This document shows, in pieces, positions 26,604-35,098 of a DNA stretch of 64,000 nucleotides (position 1 is the first letter of the stretch; each line of letters opens with the position of its first letter). The stretch is taken from contig NZ_JAUYGD010000068.1 of assembly GCF_030690725.1 (NCBI RefSeq), forward strand, positions 62,001 through 126,000, in the 5' to 3' direction. A program made the translations under genes and the position numbers. This stretch comes from Pseudomonas sp. GTDB taxonomy: Bacteria; Pseudomonadota; Gammaproteobacteria; Pseudomonadales; Pseudomonadaceae. Below the pieces are notes generated by a model. That model was not told the origin of the DNA and did no database searches. It saw only the letters and a list, made by a program, of their open reading frames with translations.

Positions 26604-27233
26604 TCAAGCTGCCTGCAGACCTGCTGCAGTTCGCTGCATCGGCACAAAACCTGGCAGGGCTTCGACCCGCTCCAGCCAGGCGCGCACATTCGGGTAGGCC
26701 TGCAGCGAGACATTGCCTTCCGGGGCATGGGCGATATAGCTGTAGTTGGCGATATCAGCGAGGGTGGCGCTGTCGCCCGCCAGGAAAGGCGTGCTGGCCA
26801 GTTCTCCATCCATCACTTTGAGCAGGACGTGGGAGCGAGCGATCACTTCCTCGGTATTCAATCGTGCGCCGAACACCGTGATCAGCCGCGCAGATGCCGG
26901 GCCGTAAGCCAGTTGGCCGGCCGCAACTGAAAGCCAGCGCTGAATACGCGCCGCCGCGAGAGGCTCTTCAGGCAGCCAGGCGCCCTTGCCATATTTCTTC
27001 GCCAGATAAACCAGGATGGCATTCGAGTCGCTGAGGATGGTGCCGTTGTCGTCGATAACCGGCACTTGGCCGAAAGCGTTGATCGCGAGGAATTCAGGCT
27101 TTTTATGTGCCCCATTGGGGATGTCGACAAATACCAGTTCGGTGGGCAGCTGCAGCAGTGACAGCAACAGCTCGACGCGATGGGCATGGCCTGAAAGCGG
27201 GACACGATAAAGTTTGATAGCTGGCTGAGACAT
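26604..27233 (-). CDS. glutathione S-transferase family protein
   Basis: A 209-residue GST-like protein: a thioredoxin-fold N-terminus (IKLYRVPLSGHAHRVELLLSLL, INAFGQVPVIDD, SDSNAILVYLAKKYG) and a helical C-terminus (GDSATLADIANYSYI). GGAG eight bases before ATG 27233 sets the start, since the frame stays open to 27308. Probably in an operon with the downstream reductase fusion. Substrate unknown; detoxification of electrophiles or quinones is a reasonable guess only. Confidence 0.88.
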   Translation of the reverse strand: MSQPAIKLYRVPLSGHAHRVELLLSLLQLPTELVFVDIPNGAHKKPEFLAINAFGQVPVIDDNGTILSDSNAILVYLAKKYGKGAWLPEEPLAAARIQRWLSVAAGQLAYGPASARLITVFGARLNTEEVIARSHVLLKVMDGELASTPFLAGDSATLADIANYSYIAHAPEGNVSLQAYPNVRAWLERVEALPGFVPMQRTAAGLQAA

Positions 27234-27363
27234 GGTGCGGCTCCGTATGGGGTCAGGGTAGTCAGCGGCGTCAAACCGGGTTGGCGGCTTTTGCGCTGGT
27301 AGGTTCATGCTGCGCTCACTCGCGGCTAAGCAGAATCACCATGCAGAGCAATGCATAATTTCG

Positions 27364-27373
27364 TTTTGCAAAA
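27364..27373. promoter_or_regulatory. TTTTGCAAAA palindrome upstream of the GST operon
   Basis: A perfect 10-base palindrome in the AT-rich 150-base gap between the GST gene and the upstream LysR gene. It may be part of the GST promoter or a LysR binding site. Confidence 0.25.
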
Positions 27374-27384
27374 GAATGCGGCTG

Positions 27385-28287
27385 TTAGCCAAGAAATGCC
27401 GGATGAGCGCGCAGCCTGGGCGTGGCGAAGTCGATAAAAGTGCGCACCCGTGCCTCGGCCCGGCGGCCGTCGCGGTAGATCAACTGTGCAGGCAGGTCCT
27501 GGCTAACAAAGCCGCTCAATACCGGCTCAAGCAAGCCGCTGCGCACTTCATGGTGCACCTCGTAGCTCATGCAGCGAATCAGCCCCAATCCCAGGGTTGC
27601 GGCATGGATGGCCGCGCGCTGGGTGGTGCAGGTCAGCACTGGCGCGGGCCTCACCAGTCGCGTGGCGCGCTCGCAGCGAAAGCGCCATTCGTTGTGCTGG
27701 CCGCTGGCTGTGGTCAATACCGCGCGGTGTGCTTTGAGGTCATCCGGCGTCTGCGGGCGCCCCCACTTTGCCAAATAGCCGGGAGCGCCGCAGACAATCG
27801 GCCGCACCCTACCCACCGGCATGGCGAACCCGGAAGAGTTCGGCAAATGGCCCACCACCAGGGCGATATCAATGCCTTCCTCAAGCAGTTTGGGCACGCC
27901 TTCGCTGGCCCGGGTAACCAGCTGCACGTCGGGGAACGCCGCCAGATAATCGAGGGCGATAGGCATCAATACCTGCTGATCCATCAGCATCGGTAACGAC
28001 AGGGTCAAGCGACCGGCAGGGCATGCATGCAGGCCGGCGGCGGAGCGTTCGGCAACCGCGGCTTGTTCGAAAATCTGTCGACAGCTGACGGCAAACTGCT
28101 CGCCCGTCGGGCTCAACTCGACGCCGCGCGGCCCGCGAATAAGCAGGCGGTTGTTCAGCCGTGCTTCCAGTGCGGCAATGCTGCGCATGATGGTCGCAGG
28201 GGAAAGCGCCAGCTGCCGCGCCGCCGCTGCCAGGCTACCGGCTTGCACCACGGCTGCGAACACCTGCATCTGCTGATAGCGGCTCAT
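27385..28287 (-). CDS. LysR-family transcriptional regulator
   Basis: A 300-residue LTTR with an N-terminal HTH (MQVFAAVVQAGSLAAAARQ, LALSPATIMRSIAALE) and a C-terminal effector domain (GRLTLSLPMLM, EEGIDIALVVGHL). It starts three bases after the stop of another LysR gene, so the two are probably co-transcribed; tandem LysR pairs of this kind are uncommon. It precedes the GST-reductase run on the same strand and may control it. Confidence 0.9.
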   Translation of the reverse strand: MSRYQQMQVFAAVVQAGSLAAAARQLALSPATIMRSIAALEARLNNRLLIRGPRGVELSPTGEQFAVSCRQIFEQAAVAERSAAGLHACPAGRLTLSLPMLMDQQVLMPIALDYLAAFPDVQLVTRASEGVPKLLEEGIDIALVVGHLPNSSGFAMPVGRVRPIVCGAPGYLAKWGRPQTPDDLKAHRAVLTTASGQHNEWRFRCERATRLVRPAPVLTCTTQRAAIHAATLGLGLIRCMSYEVHHEVRSGLLEPVLSGFVSQDLPAQLIYRDGRRAEARVRTFIDFATPRLRAHPAFLG

Positions 28288-28290
28288 GCG

Positions 28291-29211
28291 CTAGGCGCTC
28301 CCGACCTTTTGCAGCGCCGGGTCCTGCAGGAAACGACTGGCACAAAAGTCGACAAAGGTGCGCACCTTGGCCGGCACCCGTCCGCCGCCTTGATAGAGCA
28401 CATGCACCGGCAGCGCCGCGGCCTCAAAGCTATCGAGAATGATCTCCAGCTCACCTTTGGCCACCCGCTCAGCCACCTGATACGACAACACCCGCGTCAG
28501 CCCCCAGCCCAGGCATGCGGCATTGATCGCCGCCTGATTGGAGCTCACCAGCAGACGCGGTTTGGGATGCAGGGTCAGAGAGCTGCTGCCCAGGTTGAAC
28601 TGCCAATCAGTAAGCAGGCTGCTGGCGGACGACATCACGATGGGCGCAGCCATAACCTCCTTGGGCTCCTGCGGTCGACCAAAGCGTTCGAGAAAGGCCG
28701 GCGCGGCGCAGATAACCGGGCGGATGTGCCCGACCTTGATGGCCTGCAGACCGGTTTCCGGCAACTGGCCAATACGGATGGCGACATCCACGCCCTCCTC
28801 CACCATATTCACCAGGCGATCCACCAACAGCGCATTGATCGTCACCTGCGGATGCGCCGACAGGTACTCGGTAATCAGCGGAATCAGGTACAGCTCGCCG
28901 AACATCACCGGCGCCGTCACGGTGAGATTACCCCGTGCACGAATACTGCTGCCGGTGGCCAACTCTTCGGCCTCTTCCAGCTCCAGCAGGATGCGTTTGC
29001 AATCCTCCACATAACGCCGCCCCGCCTCGGTCAGGCGTAAACTACGGGTGCTGCGCGCCAGCAGCAGCGTACCCAAGCGCTTCTCCAAACCGGCAATCAC
29101 CCGGGTCACACTGGGCGGCGACATGCCCACCAGCTTGGCGCCACCGGCAAAGCTTTCCGCCTCGGCAACGGCCAGCAGCACCTTCATCTCCTGAAACCTA
29201 TCCACACTCAC
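28291..29211 (-). CDS. LysR-family transcriptional regulator
   Basis: A 306-residue LTTR: HTH at the N-terminus (FQEMKVLLAVAEAESFAGGA, MSPPSVTRVIAGLEKRL) and an effector domain with GNLTVTAPVMFGELYLIPLI and VEEGVDVAIRIGQLP. It resembles the following LysR gene in layout, and both belong to the CrgA-like clade, suggesting tandem duplication. No divergent partner gene is present; the 270 bases upstream hold only an inverted repeat. Confidence 0.9.
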   Translation of the reverse strand: MSVDRFQEMKVLLAVAEAESFAGGAKLVGMSPPSVTRVIAGLEKRLGTLLLARSTRSLRLTEAGRRYVEDCKRILLELEEAEELATGSSIRARGNLTVTAPVMFGELYLIPLITEYLSAHPQVTINALLVDRLVNMVEEGVDVAIRIGQLPETGLQAIKVGHIRPVICAAPAFLERFGRPQEPKEVMAAPIVMSSASSLLTDWQFNLGSSSLTLHPKPRLLVSSNQAAINAACLGWGLTRVLSYQVAERVAKGELEIILDSFEAAALPVHVLYQGGGRVPAKVRTFVDFCASRFLQDPALQKVGSA

Positions 29212-29373
29212 CGCCCAACGTCGAGATTGGCTTTAAGAATTGCATAAAGCGCTACTAGCGTAGCGCCTGCTCACAGCCTACTGCTGAAACGATGCAGTGG
29301 CTGCGAGCACATCCGGGAGAGGTTAAGCGCTTCATTTTTGGCTATGTACCCATTATCTGTGCAGGCCGACTTT

Positions 29374-29445
29374 GTAGGGTGGGTTACGGCGCGTTGAGCG
29401 TCGGTGGTGTTTATCTGAACCCGGTTCGCGCCTAACCCACCCTAC
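29374..29445. repeat. long inverted repeat GTAGGGTGGGTTA...TAACCCACCCTAC
   Basis: The 13-base arms (29374-29386 and 29433-29445) are perfect and extend to about 20 bases if one inserted C is allowed. The loop is about 33-46 bases. The GTAGGGTGGGTTA string is, as I recall, a dispersed intergenic repeat in many proteobacteria. It lies between a LysR start and the end of a convergent-side hydrolase gene and may be a miniature mobile or REP-like element. Confidence 0.6.
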
Positions 29446-29484
29446 GTATTACCGCGCTTTATGCACCTTATCGGTGAGCAACAA

Positions 29485-30258
29485 TCACTGCGCATCGACA
29501 CTGCGTACCGCTTCGAGAATCACCTTGGCTACTGCGGCCGGCTGCGACTGCTGCGGCACATGGCTGGCGCTTACTTCGATCAAGGTGGCGCCGATACGCT
29601 TGGCACTGGAGCGCTGCACGTCGGGGTGAATCATGCGGTCGTCAGTGGCGAGCAGGTACCAGGACGGTTTGGTCTTCCAGGCAGCGACTGTGGTGCGGTC
29701 ATCGAAAGCCGATGCCTTGATCGGGCCTTGGGTCGCGGTCATCACAGCGGTTTGTGCCGCCGGCAGGTCCTGGGCGAAGTCCTTGGCCATGCCTTCTGGC
29801 GTCAGGTAGAGGAAGCCGTTGCTGTCTGCCTTGATCTGGCTGATGCCGGGAGGTGTGGGCGCGCCCTTGCCCTGTTCGCCAGTGAATTGCCCAGCGTCGG
29901 GGGCGAAGGCAGCGATGTACACCAGGGCGCTGACTTTCTCATGGGCGCCGGCTTCACTGATCACTGTGCCGCCCCATGAATGCCCGACCAGCACCACGTT
30001 GCCCGACTGGTTGTTCAGCACGCGTTGCGTGGCGGCAACATCATCGGCCAGCGAGGTCAGCGGGTTTTGCACGACCGTCACGGCAACCCCTTCGGCCTGC
30101 AGATACGGCACCACCTTGGCCCAGTCAGAGCCGTCGGCGAAGGCGCCGTGTACGATGACCACCGAAGGCGTTGCCTCGCCTGCCTGGCTGACACTCGCCA
30201 CGAAGGTGCTGGCCAGGGCGAAGGCGGCGGTGACGAGTTGCGACTTGAATGTTTTCAT
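29485..30258 (-). CDS. exported alpha/beta hydrolase
   Basis: A 257-residue protein with a Sec signal peptide (cleavage near SQAGEA, about residue 27). The hydrolase signature includes VIVHGAFADGSDW for the oxyanion region, the nucleophile elbow GHSWGG, Asp in LATDDRMIHP and His in ASHVPQQSQP. This group, often annotated as salicylate-esterase-like or pimeloyl-ester-like alpha/beta hydrolases, is frequently periplasmic in Pseudomonas. Substrate unknown. It is divergent from the HD/LuxR regulator; the gap between the two start codons is about 90 bases. Confidence 0.83.
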   Translation of the reverse strand: MKTFKSQLVTAAFALASTFVASVSQAGEATPSVVIVHGAFADGSDWAKVVPYLQAEGVAVTVVQNPLTSLADDVAATQRVLNNQSGNVVLVGHSWGGTVISEAGAHEKVSALVYIAAFAPDAGQFTGEQGKGAPTPPGISQIKADSNGFLYLTPEGMAKDFAQDLPAAQTAVMTATQGPIKASAFDDRTTVAAWKTKPSWYLLATDDRMIHPDVQRSSAKRIGATLIEVSASHVPQQSQPAAVAKVILEAVRSVDAQ

Positions 30259-30347
30259 GGGGTGAACTCCTGTGTTGGGAGCTCAAATTCTGCGGACCCA
30301 CATGCTTGGCGGGTATCGGTCATTTATCCGACCCTGGGGCTTTTCTT

Positions 30348-31787
30348 ATGGCTAGCGCGTTGCGATTCGACATCTCCTTGAGCGGGGCACTGGCGGCTAT
30401 CTCCCAGGTCGGCGACCTCAGCATGGGCCAGCCACTCGGCCACTCCCAACGCGTTGCCCGCTTGGCGCAGATGCTGGCCCGCGCCATGCACGGCGACGGC
30501 GACCATCTGACGACGGCGCAGCAGGTCGCCTTGCTGCGTTGGTCCGGCTGCACCGCCAACGCCGATGGCTTCGCCCATCTGCTGGGCAATGATGTCGATG
30601 GCCGCCGCGCGATGCTCGACCAGACCCTAGGCGCCGAACAGATGAACGCCGTGCACCAGGCGGCTCCACTCGCTGTGGTGCACTGCGAGGTATCTGCGCA
30701 GATCGCGAAAACCCTCGAGCTCGGCGAGGCCGTCGACTCAGGCTTGTGTCGGATATTCGAAACCTATGACGGCACCGGTCGGCCGTTTGGCGTAAGCCAT
30801 GAGCACATCCCGGACGTGACCTACCAGGTGGTGCTGGCCGGGGATCTGGACATCCTCTGTCGCGCCCATGGCCTGGACGCCGCGCTGAACTGGATCAGCC
30901 AACAGGCCGACCGCCGCTACCCCGCCGCCCTCGCCGCGCTGCTGGTGAGCAATGCCAAGGCATGGTTGGCGGAACTGGAAACACCGCCCGACGGGCTGGA
31001 CGGCACCAGGCTCGAACGCCCCGTATCACTGACCCTGGTGGGTGACGTGATCGATTTGAAGTTGCCCTGGCTGGCAGGTTATTCCCGGCAGGTGGCGCTG
31101 ATTGCCGTCGAGGCCGCGCGCTTGTGGGGGCTGTCGGAGCCAGCCCAGACCGAGATTGGCAAGGCGGCGCTGATCCATGGCCTGGGCCGCGCAGCCGTCT
31201 CCAATCAGCTGTGGAACACTGCCGGGCCGCTACCCTACGGCGCCACAGAGCGCATCCACCTCGTCCCCTACTGGACGCATAAGGCATCACGACAGATCAG
31301 TGAGCTGACCATCCCTGGTGAAATTGCCGCCCATGCCTACGAACGACTCGACGGCAGCGGCTACTTTCGCGGCGCGTCGGCCGATGCCCAGCGCGCTGAG
31401 TATCGCCTACTCGCCAGCGCTGTCGCCTGGGTAGCGTTAAGAAGCGCCAGGCCCTGGCGACCCGCCCACAGCGAATCGGAGGCAGCGCGGCTGCTCAAAC
31501 AGGACGCCAGCCGCGGCCTGTTTGACGGCGACATCTGCGAAGCGGTGATCGCAGCCGCACGCGGCGAACGCCGGCTGCCGCAGCCGAAGAGCGCGCTGCT
31601 TACCACCCGCGAATGCTCCATCCTCCTGGAAATCAGCCGCGGCGCTAGCAACAAGGAAGTGGCGCGCCGACTGGAGATCAGCCCGAGCACCGTGCGCACC
31701 CACATGGAAAGCATTTTCCGCAAACTGGGTTGCTCCACCCGCGCAGCCGCCACCTTGAAGGGACTGACCCTGGGTTTGATCGCCTGA
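30348..31787 (+). CDS. regulator with two HD-GYP-like modules and a LuxR HTH
   Basis: A 479-residue protein. Two HD-GYP-like segments are visible: the first has LGHSQRVARLAQMLA and DGTGRPFG (141-148), the second DGSGYFRG (335-342). Neither has the full HD and GYP residue set, so c-di-GMP hydrolysis is doubtful. The C-terminal 65 residues are a LuxR/GerE helix-turn-helix (LLTTRECSILLEISRGASN, EVARRLEISPSTVRTHME). It may sense a ligand through the HD modules and act as a transcription factor. ATG 30348 is chosen because homology begins there; the frame is open to 30249 through the promoter region. Divergent from an exported hydrolase, a possible target. Confidence 0.82.
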   Translation: MASALRFDISLSGALAAISQVGDLSMGQPLGHSQRVARLAQMLARAMHGDGDHLTTAQQVALLRWSGCTANADGFAHLLGNDVDGRRAMLDQTLGAEQMNAVHQAAPLAVVHCEVSAQIAKTLELGEAVDSGLCRIFETYDGTGRPFGVSHEHIPDVTYQVVLAGDLDILCRAHGLDAALNWISQQADRRYPAALAALLVSNAKAWLAELETPPDGLDGTRLERPVSLTLVGDVIDLKLPWLAGYSRQVALIAVEAARLWGLSEPAQTEIGKAALIHGLGRAAVSNQLWNTAGPLPYGATERIHLVPYWTHKASRQISELTIPGEIAAHAYERLDGSGYFRGASADAQRAEYRLLASAVAWVALRSARPWRPAHSESEAARLLKQDASRGLFDGDICEAVIAAARGERRLPQPKSALLTTRECSILLEISRGASNKEVARRLEISPSTVRTHMESIFRKLGCSTRAAATLKGLTLGLIA

Positions 31788-31815
31788 TAGCAGGCTGCGG
31801 TGGGCAGTCGGTGAA

Positions 31816-32733
31816 TTACCCCCGCGGATCTTTGCTCGGCAGATTGCCGCGTGCCAGGGCGGTGAATGCCTTGAGCGCAGCGGACGGGTTACGTCGGTTC
31901 GGATAGTACAGGCACAGGTTGTCACGGGGCGGCGTCCACTCCTCCAGCACCCGTTCGAACTGTCCGGCGTCGAGTTCAGCCTGAACGTCCTGCTGCATAA
32001 AAAAGCCCAGCCCCACGCCCTCCTGCACCACCGCCTTGGCGACACTCGGCTCGTCCAGAGTGAGCTGGCCGCTCACATCAAGCCGGATCACCTCACCCGC
32101 GCGCTCAAAATGCCAGGGATAAATCGCCCCATTGGGTAAGCGGATGCGGATGCACGGATGCTTGAGCAGGTCCGCTGGGCTACGCGGCCGGCCGTGCTGG
32201 GCAAAGTACGCGGGCGAGCCGACCACGGCGTAGCGCTGCGGCTGGCCAAGCGGGATCACGATCATATCGCTGGGCACAAGACTCTCAGCCCGTACGCCCA
32301 GATCGAAACCATCGGCGACTATGTCCACCAAGCGGCCTTCGGTCACCAGGTCGATATGCACCTTCGGGTAACGCTGCAGAAACGCCAGCACCAGCGGCAG
32401 CAACGCTGAGCGAGCAGCACTGGCGAACGCATTGATGCGTAACACTCCCGACGGCCCGGCATTGTGCGAGCGCACCGCCTCCAGCGCTGCCCGCACGTCC
32501 TGCAACGCCGGGCCGACCTGCTCCAGGTACATCGCGCCCGCTTCGGTCAGCGACACGCTGCGGGTGGTGCGATTGAACAGCCGCGTTTCGAGGCTCGCCT
32601 CCAGCTTGGCAATGGTGTTGCTCAAGGCCGTGGTCGACACATCGAGGTCGATGGCCGCCTGGCGAAACGAGGCACGGCGCGCTACAGCCAGCACCGCTTC
32701 CAACTCATTGAGACCAAGGCGCGAATCTGCCAT
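31816..32733 (-). CDS. LysR-family transcriptional regulator
   Basis: A 305-residue LTTR: HTH LNELEAVLAVARRASFRQAA and VSTTALSNTIAKLE, then an effector domain with GVLRINAFASAAR and VADGFDLGVRAESLV. AGGAC precedes ATG 32733 by six bases, so I prefer it to an upstream ATG at 32763. It is divergent from the SnoaL-like/SDR pair across 117 bases and probably regulates it. Confidence 0.9.
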   Translation of the reverse strand: MADSRLGLNELEAVLAVARRASFRQAAIDLDVSTTALSNTIAKLEASLETRLFNRTTRSVSLTEAGAMYLEQVGPALQDVRAALEAVRSHNAGPSGVLRINAFASAARSALLPLVLAFLQRYPKVHIDLVTEGRLVDIVADGFDLGVRAESLVPSDMIVIPLGQPQRYAVVGSPAYFAQHGRPRSPADLLKHPCIRIRLPNGAIYPWHFERAGEVIRLDVSGQLTLDEPSVAKAVVQEGVGLGFFMQQDVQAELDAGQFERVLEEWTPPRDNLCLYYPNRRNPSAALKAFTALARGNLPSKDPRG

Positions 32734-32850
32734 GTGATTGTCCTGATTTTCGGGATATGTCATTAACAGCTGTCCCAGTTGAGCAAACTATCCATCGAGC
32801 GGCAAGATCACAGTCGTGAATCCCAACCCACTGTGAGAGGAGATCAGGCC

Positions 32851-33180
32851 ATGAACCTGAACCTGCCTGACGCCGTACAGACCTACTTTGATGTCAGCAA
32901 TGGCGGTGACATCTCGCGCCTTGCCGCCTGCTTCTACACGGACGCCAGCGTGACCGACGAAAACCGCACACACCAGGGCATTGCCGCCATCGAAGCCTGG
33001 CAACAGGAAACCCGCCAGACATTCACCTACCGCGTCGAGCCACTGGCGGCGACGCAGAATGACGATTCGCTGACTGTGACGGCGCGTCTGGTCGGGAACT
33101 TCCCCGGCAGCCCGCTGCAACTGAATCATGTGTTTCTGCTGCAGGACGGCCAGATCCGCACGCTGGAGATTGCGCCATGA
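32851..33180 (+). CDS. SnoaL/NTF2-like small protein
   Basis: A 109-residue protein with an NTF2-like fold pattern: DAVQTYFDVSNGGDISRLAACFYTD, an HQGIAAIEAWQ segment, and FPGSPLQLNHVFLLQDGQI. GAGGAG eight bases before ATG 32851 supports the start. Its stop overlaps the ATG of the SDR gene (ATGA), so they are coupled. Likely a ligand-binding or isomerase-like partner of the SDR; no catalytic residues are certain. Confidence 0.8.
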   Translation: MNLNLPDAVQTYFDVSNGGDISRLAACFYTDASVTDENRTHQGIAAIEAWQQETRQTFTYRVEPLAATQNDDSLTVTARLVGNFPGSPLQLNHVFLLQDGQIRTLEIAP

Positions 33181-33950
33181 ACCTCGACCTGAGCGGCAAA
33201 CGCGTGCTGGTCACCGGCGGCACCAAAGGCGTCGGCCGCGCGGTAGTCGAGCTGTTTCTTGACGAAGGGGCACAGGTGCTGACTTGCGCCCGACAGGCCA
33301 GCAGCGATCTGCCGGCTGAGCTGTTCGTACAGGCCGACCTCGCGACCCCGGCAGGCTGCGCAACCCTGGTCGCCGCAGCCAGGCAACGGCTGGGCGCTGT
33401 GGACATCATCGTCCACGTCCTGGGCGGTTCGTCGGCCCCCAGCGGCGGCTTTGCGGTACTGGACGACGCACAGTGGCAAAGCGAACTCGATCTGAACCTG
33501 CTGCCGGCCGTGCGTCTGGATCGCGCCCTGCTCCCGCAGATGCTGCAGCGCCAGAGCGGGGTGATCATCCATGTGACCTCGATTCAGAACCGCCTGCCCT
33601 TGCCCGAAGCCACCACGGCCTATGCAGCGGCCAAGGCGGCGCTGTCGACCTACAGCAAAAGCCTGTCGAAAGAAGTCTCACCACAAGGTGTGCGTGTGGT
33701 GCGGGTGTCGCCGGGCTGGATTGAAACCGAAGCCTCGGTGGCCTTGGCCGAGCGGCTGGCGCAGGAAGCCGGGACCGATTACGAGGGAGGGAAACGGATC
33801 ATCATGGATGCCCTCGGCGGTATTCCGCTCGGCCGCCCTGCCAAGCCCTCAGAGGTGGCTGACCTGATTGCCTTTCTGGCCTCGCCCCGCGCAGCCGCCA
33901 TCACTGGCAGTGAATTTGTAATCGATGGAGGAACAGTGCCGACGGTCTAG
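33177..33950 (+). CDS. short-chain dehydrogenase/reductase
   Basis: A 257-residue SDR with the cofactor motif TGGTKGVG (13-20), a catalytic YAAAK near 149-153 with a preceding Ser (TSIQN), and a C-terminal GSEFVIDGGTVPTV. The NNAG motif is replaced by HVLGGSS, as in some oxidoreductases of this type. The ATG overlaps the stop of the SnoaL-like gene. Regulated, by inference, by the divergent LysR. Confidence 0.88.
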   Translation: MNLDLSGKRVLVTGGTKGVGRAVVELFLDEGAQVLTCARQASSDLPAELFVQADLATPAGCATLVAAARQRLGAVDIIVHVLGGSSAPSGGFAVLDDAQWQSELDLNLLPAVRLDRALLPQMLQRQSGVIIHVTSIQNRLPLPEATTAYAAAKAALSTYSKSLSKEVSPQGVRVVRVSPGWIETEASVALAERLAQEAGTDYEGGKRIIMDALGGIPLGRPAKPSEVADLIAFLASPRAAAITGSEFVIDGGTVPTV

Positions 33951-33978
33951 CGCTGCACACTCGCCGCCTGAGGCCGGC

Positions 33979-34674
33979 TTACGCCAGCAGTTCAGTAATC
34001 CACTGCGTCTGTTGAGCGACCTTCTGCACTTTCTCCTGTGGCACCGCCTGCCGCGCTTGAGCGAAGTCGGCCAGGGTCTGCTGCTTTAGACGCAACATGC
34101 GTTGCCACTTGGCCAGGAACGCTGGGCTGCGCGTCTGCATCTGCAGCGGGCCAAAGTACAGCTCCTCGGCGCTGTAGCTCACCGGGCCAGAACGCTCGGC
34201 CACGATGATTTCGTAGGCAAAGCGATTCTCCCGCAGCACCTCCTCACAGAGGATGCGGTAGCCATTTTCCATCAGCCATTGGCGCAGCGGCTGCTCGCCG
34301 CCGTTGGGCTGCAGGATCAAACGCTCCTGGCCACTCAGGCGAGCTTTACCGCTATCGAGGATGTCGCGAATCCGCTCGCCGCCCATTCCACAGATGCTGA
34401 TTGCCGTGATTGCATCGCCCGCCTCAATCGCCGCCAACCCATCTGCCAGACGCACACTGATGCGCTGGCTCAGCTCGCTTTCACGCACGCTGCGTTCGGC
34501 CGCGTGGAACGGCGTCAACGCCACCTCCCCCGCCACTGCAGCCTCGATAGCCCCACGGCGCATCAACGCCACCGGCAGATAGGCGTGATCCGAGCCAATA
34601 TCCGCCAACCGCGCCCCTGCCGGCACATACGCCGCCACACGTTCCAGGCGCATAGACAATGTCTGCTCGTTCAA
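33979..34674 (-). CDS. trmK: tRNA (adenine(22)-N1)-methyltransferase TrmK-like
   Basis: A 231-residue SAM-dependent methyltransferase. The start MNEQTLSMRLERVAAY and the motif I ADIGSDHAYLP match TrmK/YqfN proteins closely, as do CGMGGERIRDIL and LILQPNGGEQPLRQWL. TrmK methylates N1 of A22 in tRNAs with A22, mostly described in Gram-positive bacteria; proteobacterial members are less studied, so tRNA specificity is inferred. It is convergent with the SDR gene and borders the AT-rich DUF2971 patch. Confidence 0.85.
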   Translation of the reverse strand: MNEQTLSMRLERVAAYVPAGARLADIGSDHAYLPVALMRRGAIEAAVAGEVALTPFHAAERSVRESELSQRISVRLADGLAAIEAGDAITAISICGMGGERIRDILDSGKARLSGQERLILQPNGGEQPLRQWLMENGYRILCEEVLRENRFAYEIIVAERSGPVSYSAEELYFGPLQMQTRSPAFLAKWQRMLRLKQQTLADFAQARQAVPQEKVQKVAQQTQWITELLA

Positions 34675-35098
34675 CCCCAGCCCCTTCTCAGCCTCGACGT
34701 CCGGCCATTAAGCCGAATCGGGGCGCGATTCTGTCGAGCAATACCGTGTATGGCAAATTGCGGTGACCAGCGATATGTGCATGCCCGAACCTATGATTAG
34801 GGGGAAACCAATAACGAAAATTAGGGATGGGTTGTTAGCGGCCGATTCTTTTGAAAACAGTCGGCCGCTGAAAGAACTTTTTTGGCAGCTCATAAATCGC
34901 TCAATTTCGGCGTTGCTACGTAAAAACCAAGACAGCTCCGTCGTCTGATCGAACTAGACTTCAACGTCGCTAATGCTCTTTCATGGACAAAAATCGCGCT
35001 GGAACTTTTTCAACAGAATCGGCCAAGGGCAACAATTCGAGCTTGTATTTAAACCAGGGTGGTTCACATTAACTCGTAGGACGAGCCATGATGGCACC
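34675..35098. other. AT-rich intergenic region before the DUF2971 gene
   Basis: About 420 bases. GC falls sharply near 34780 and stays low through the next gene. A 61-codon frame at 34763-34948 has no ribosome site or family resemblance. No repeat, tRNA or integrase trace was seen. Confidence 0.4.

Noticed and set aside
34763..34948. 61-codon frame before the DUF2971 gene
   Set aside because: No ribosome site, no hydrophobic or known motif, and in AT-rich DNA frames of this size arise by chance.
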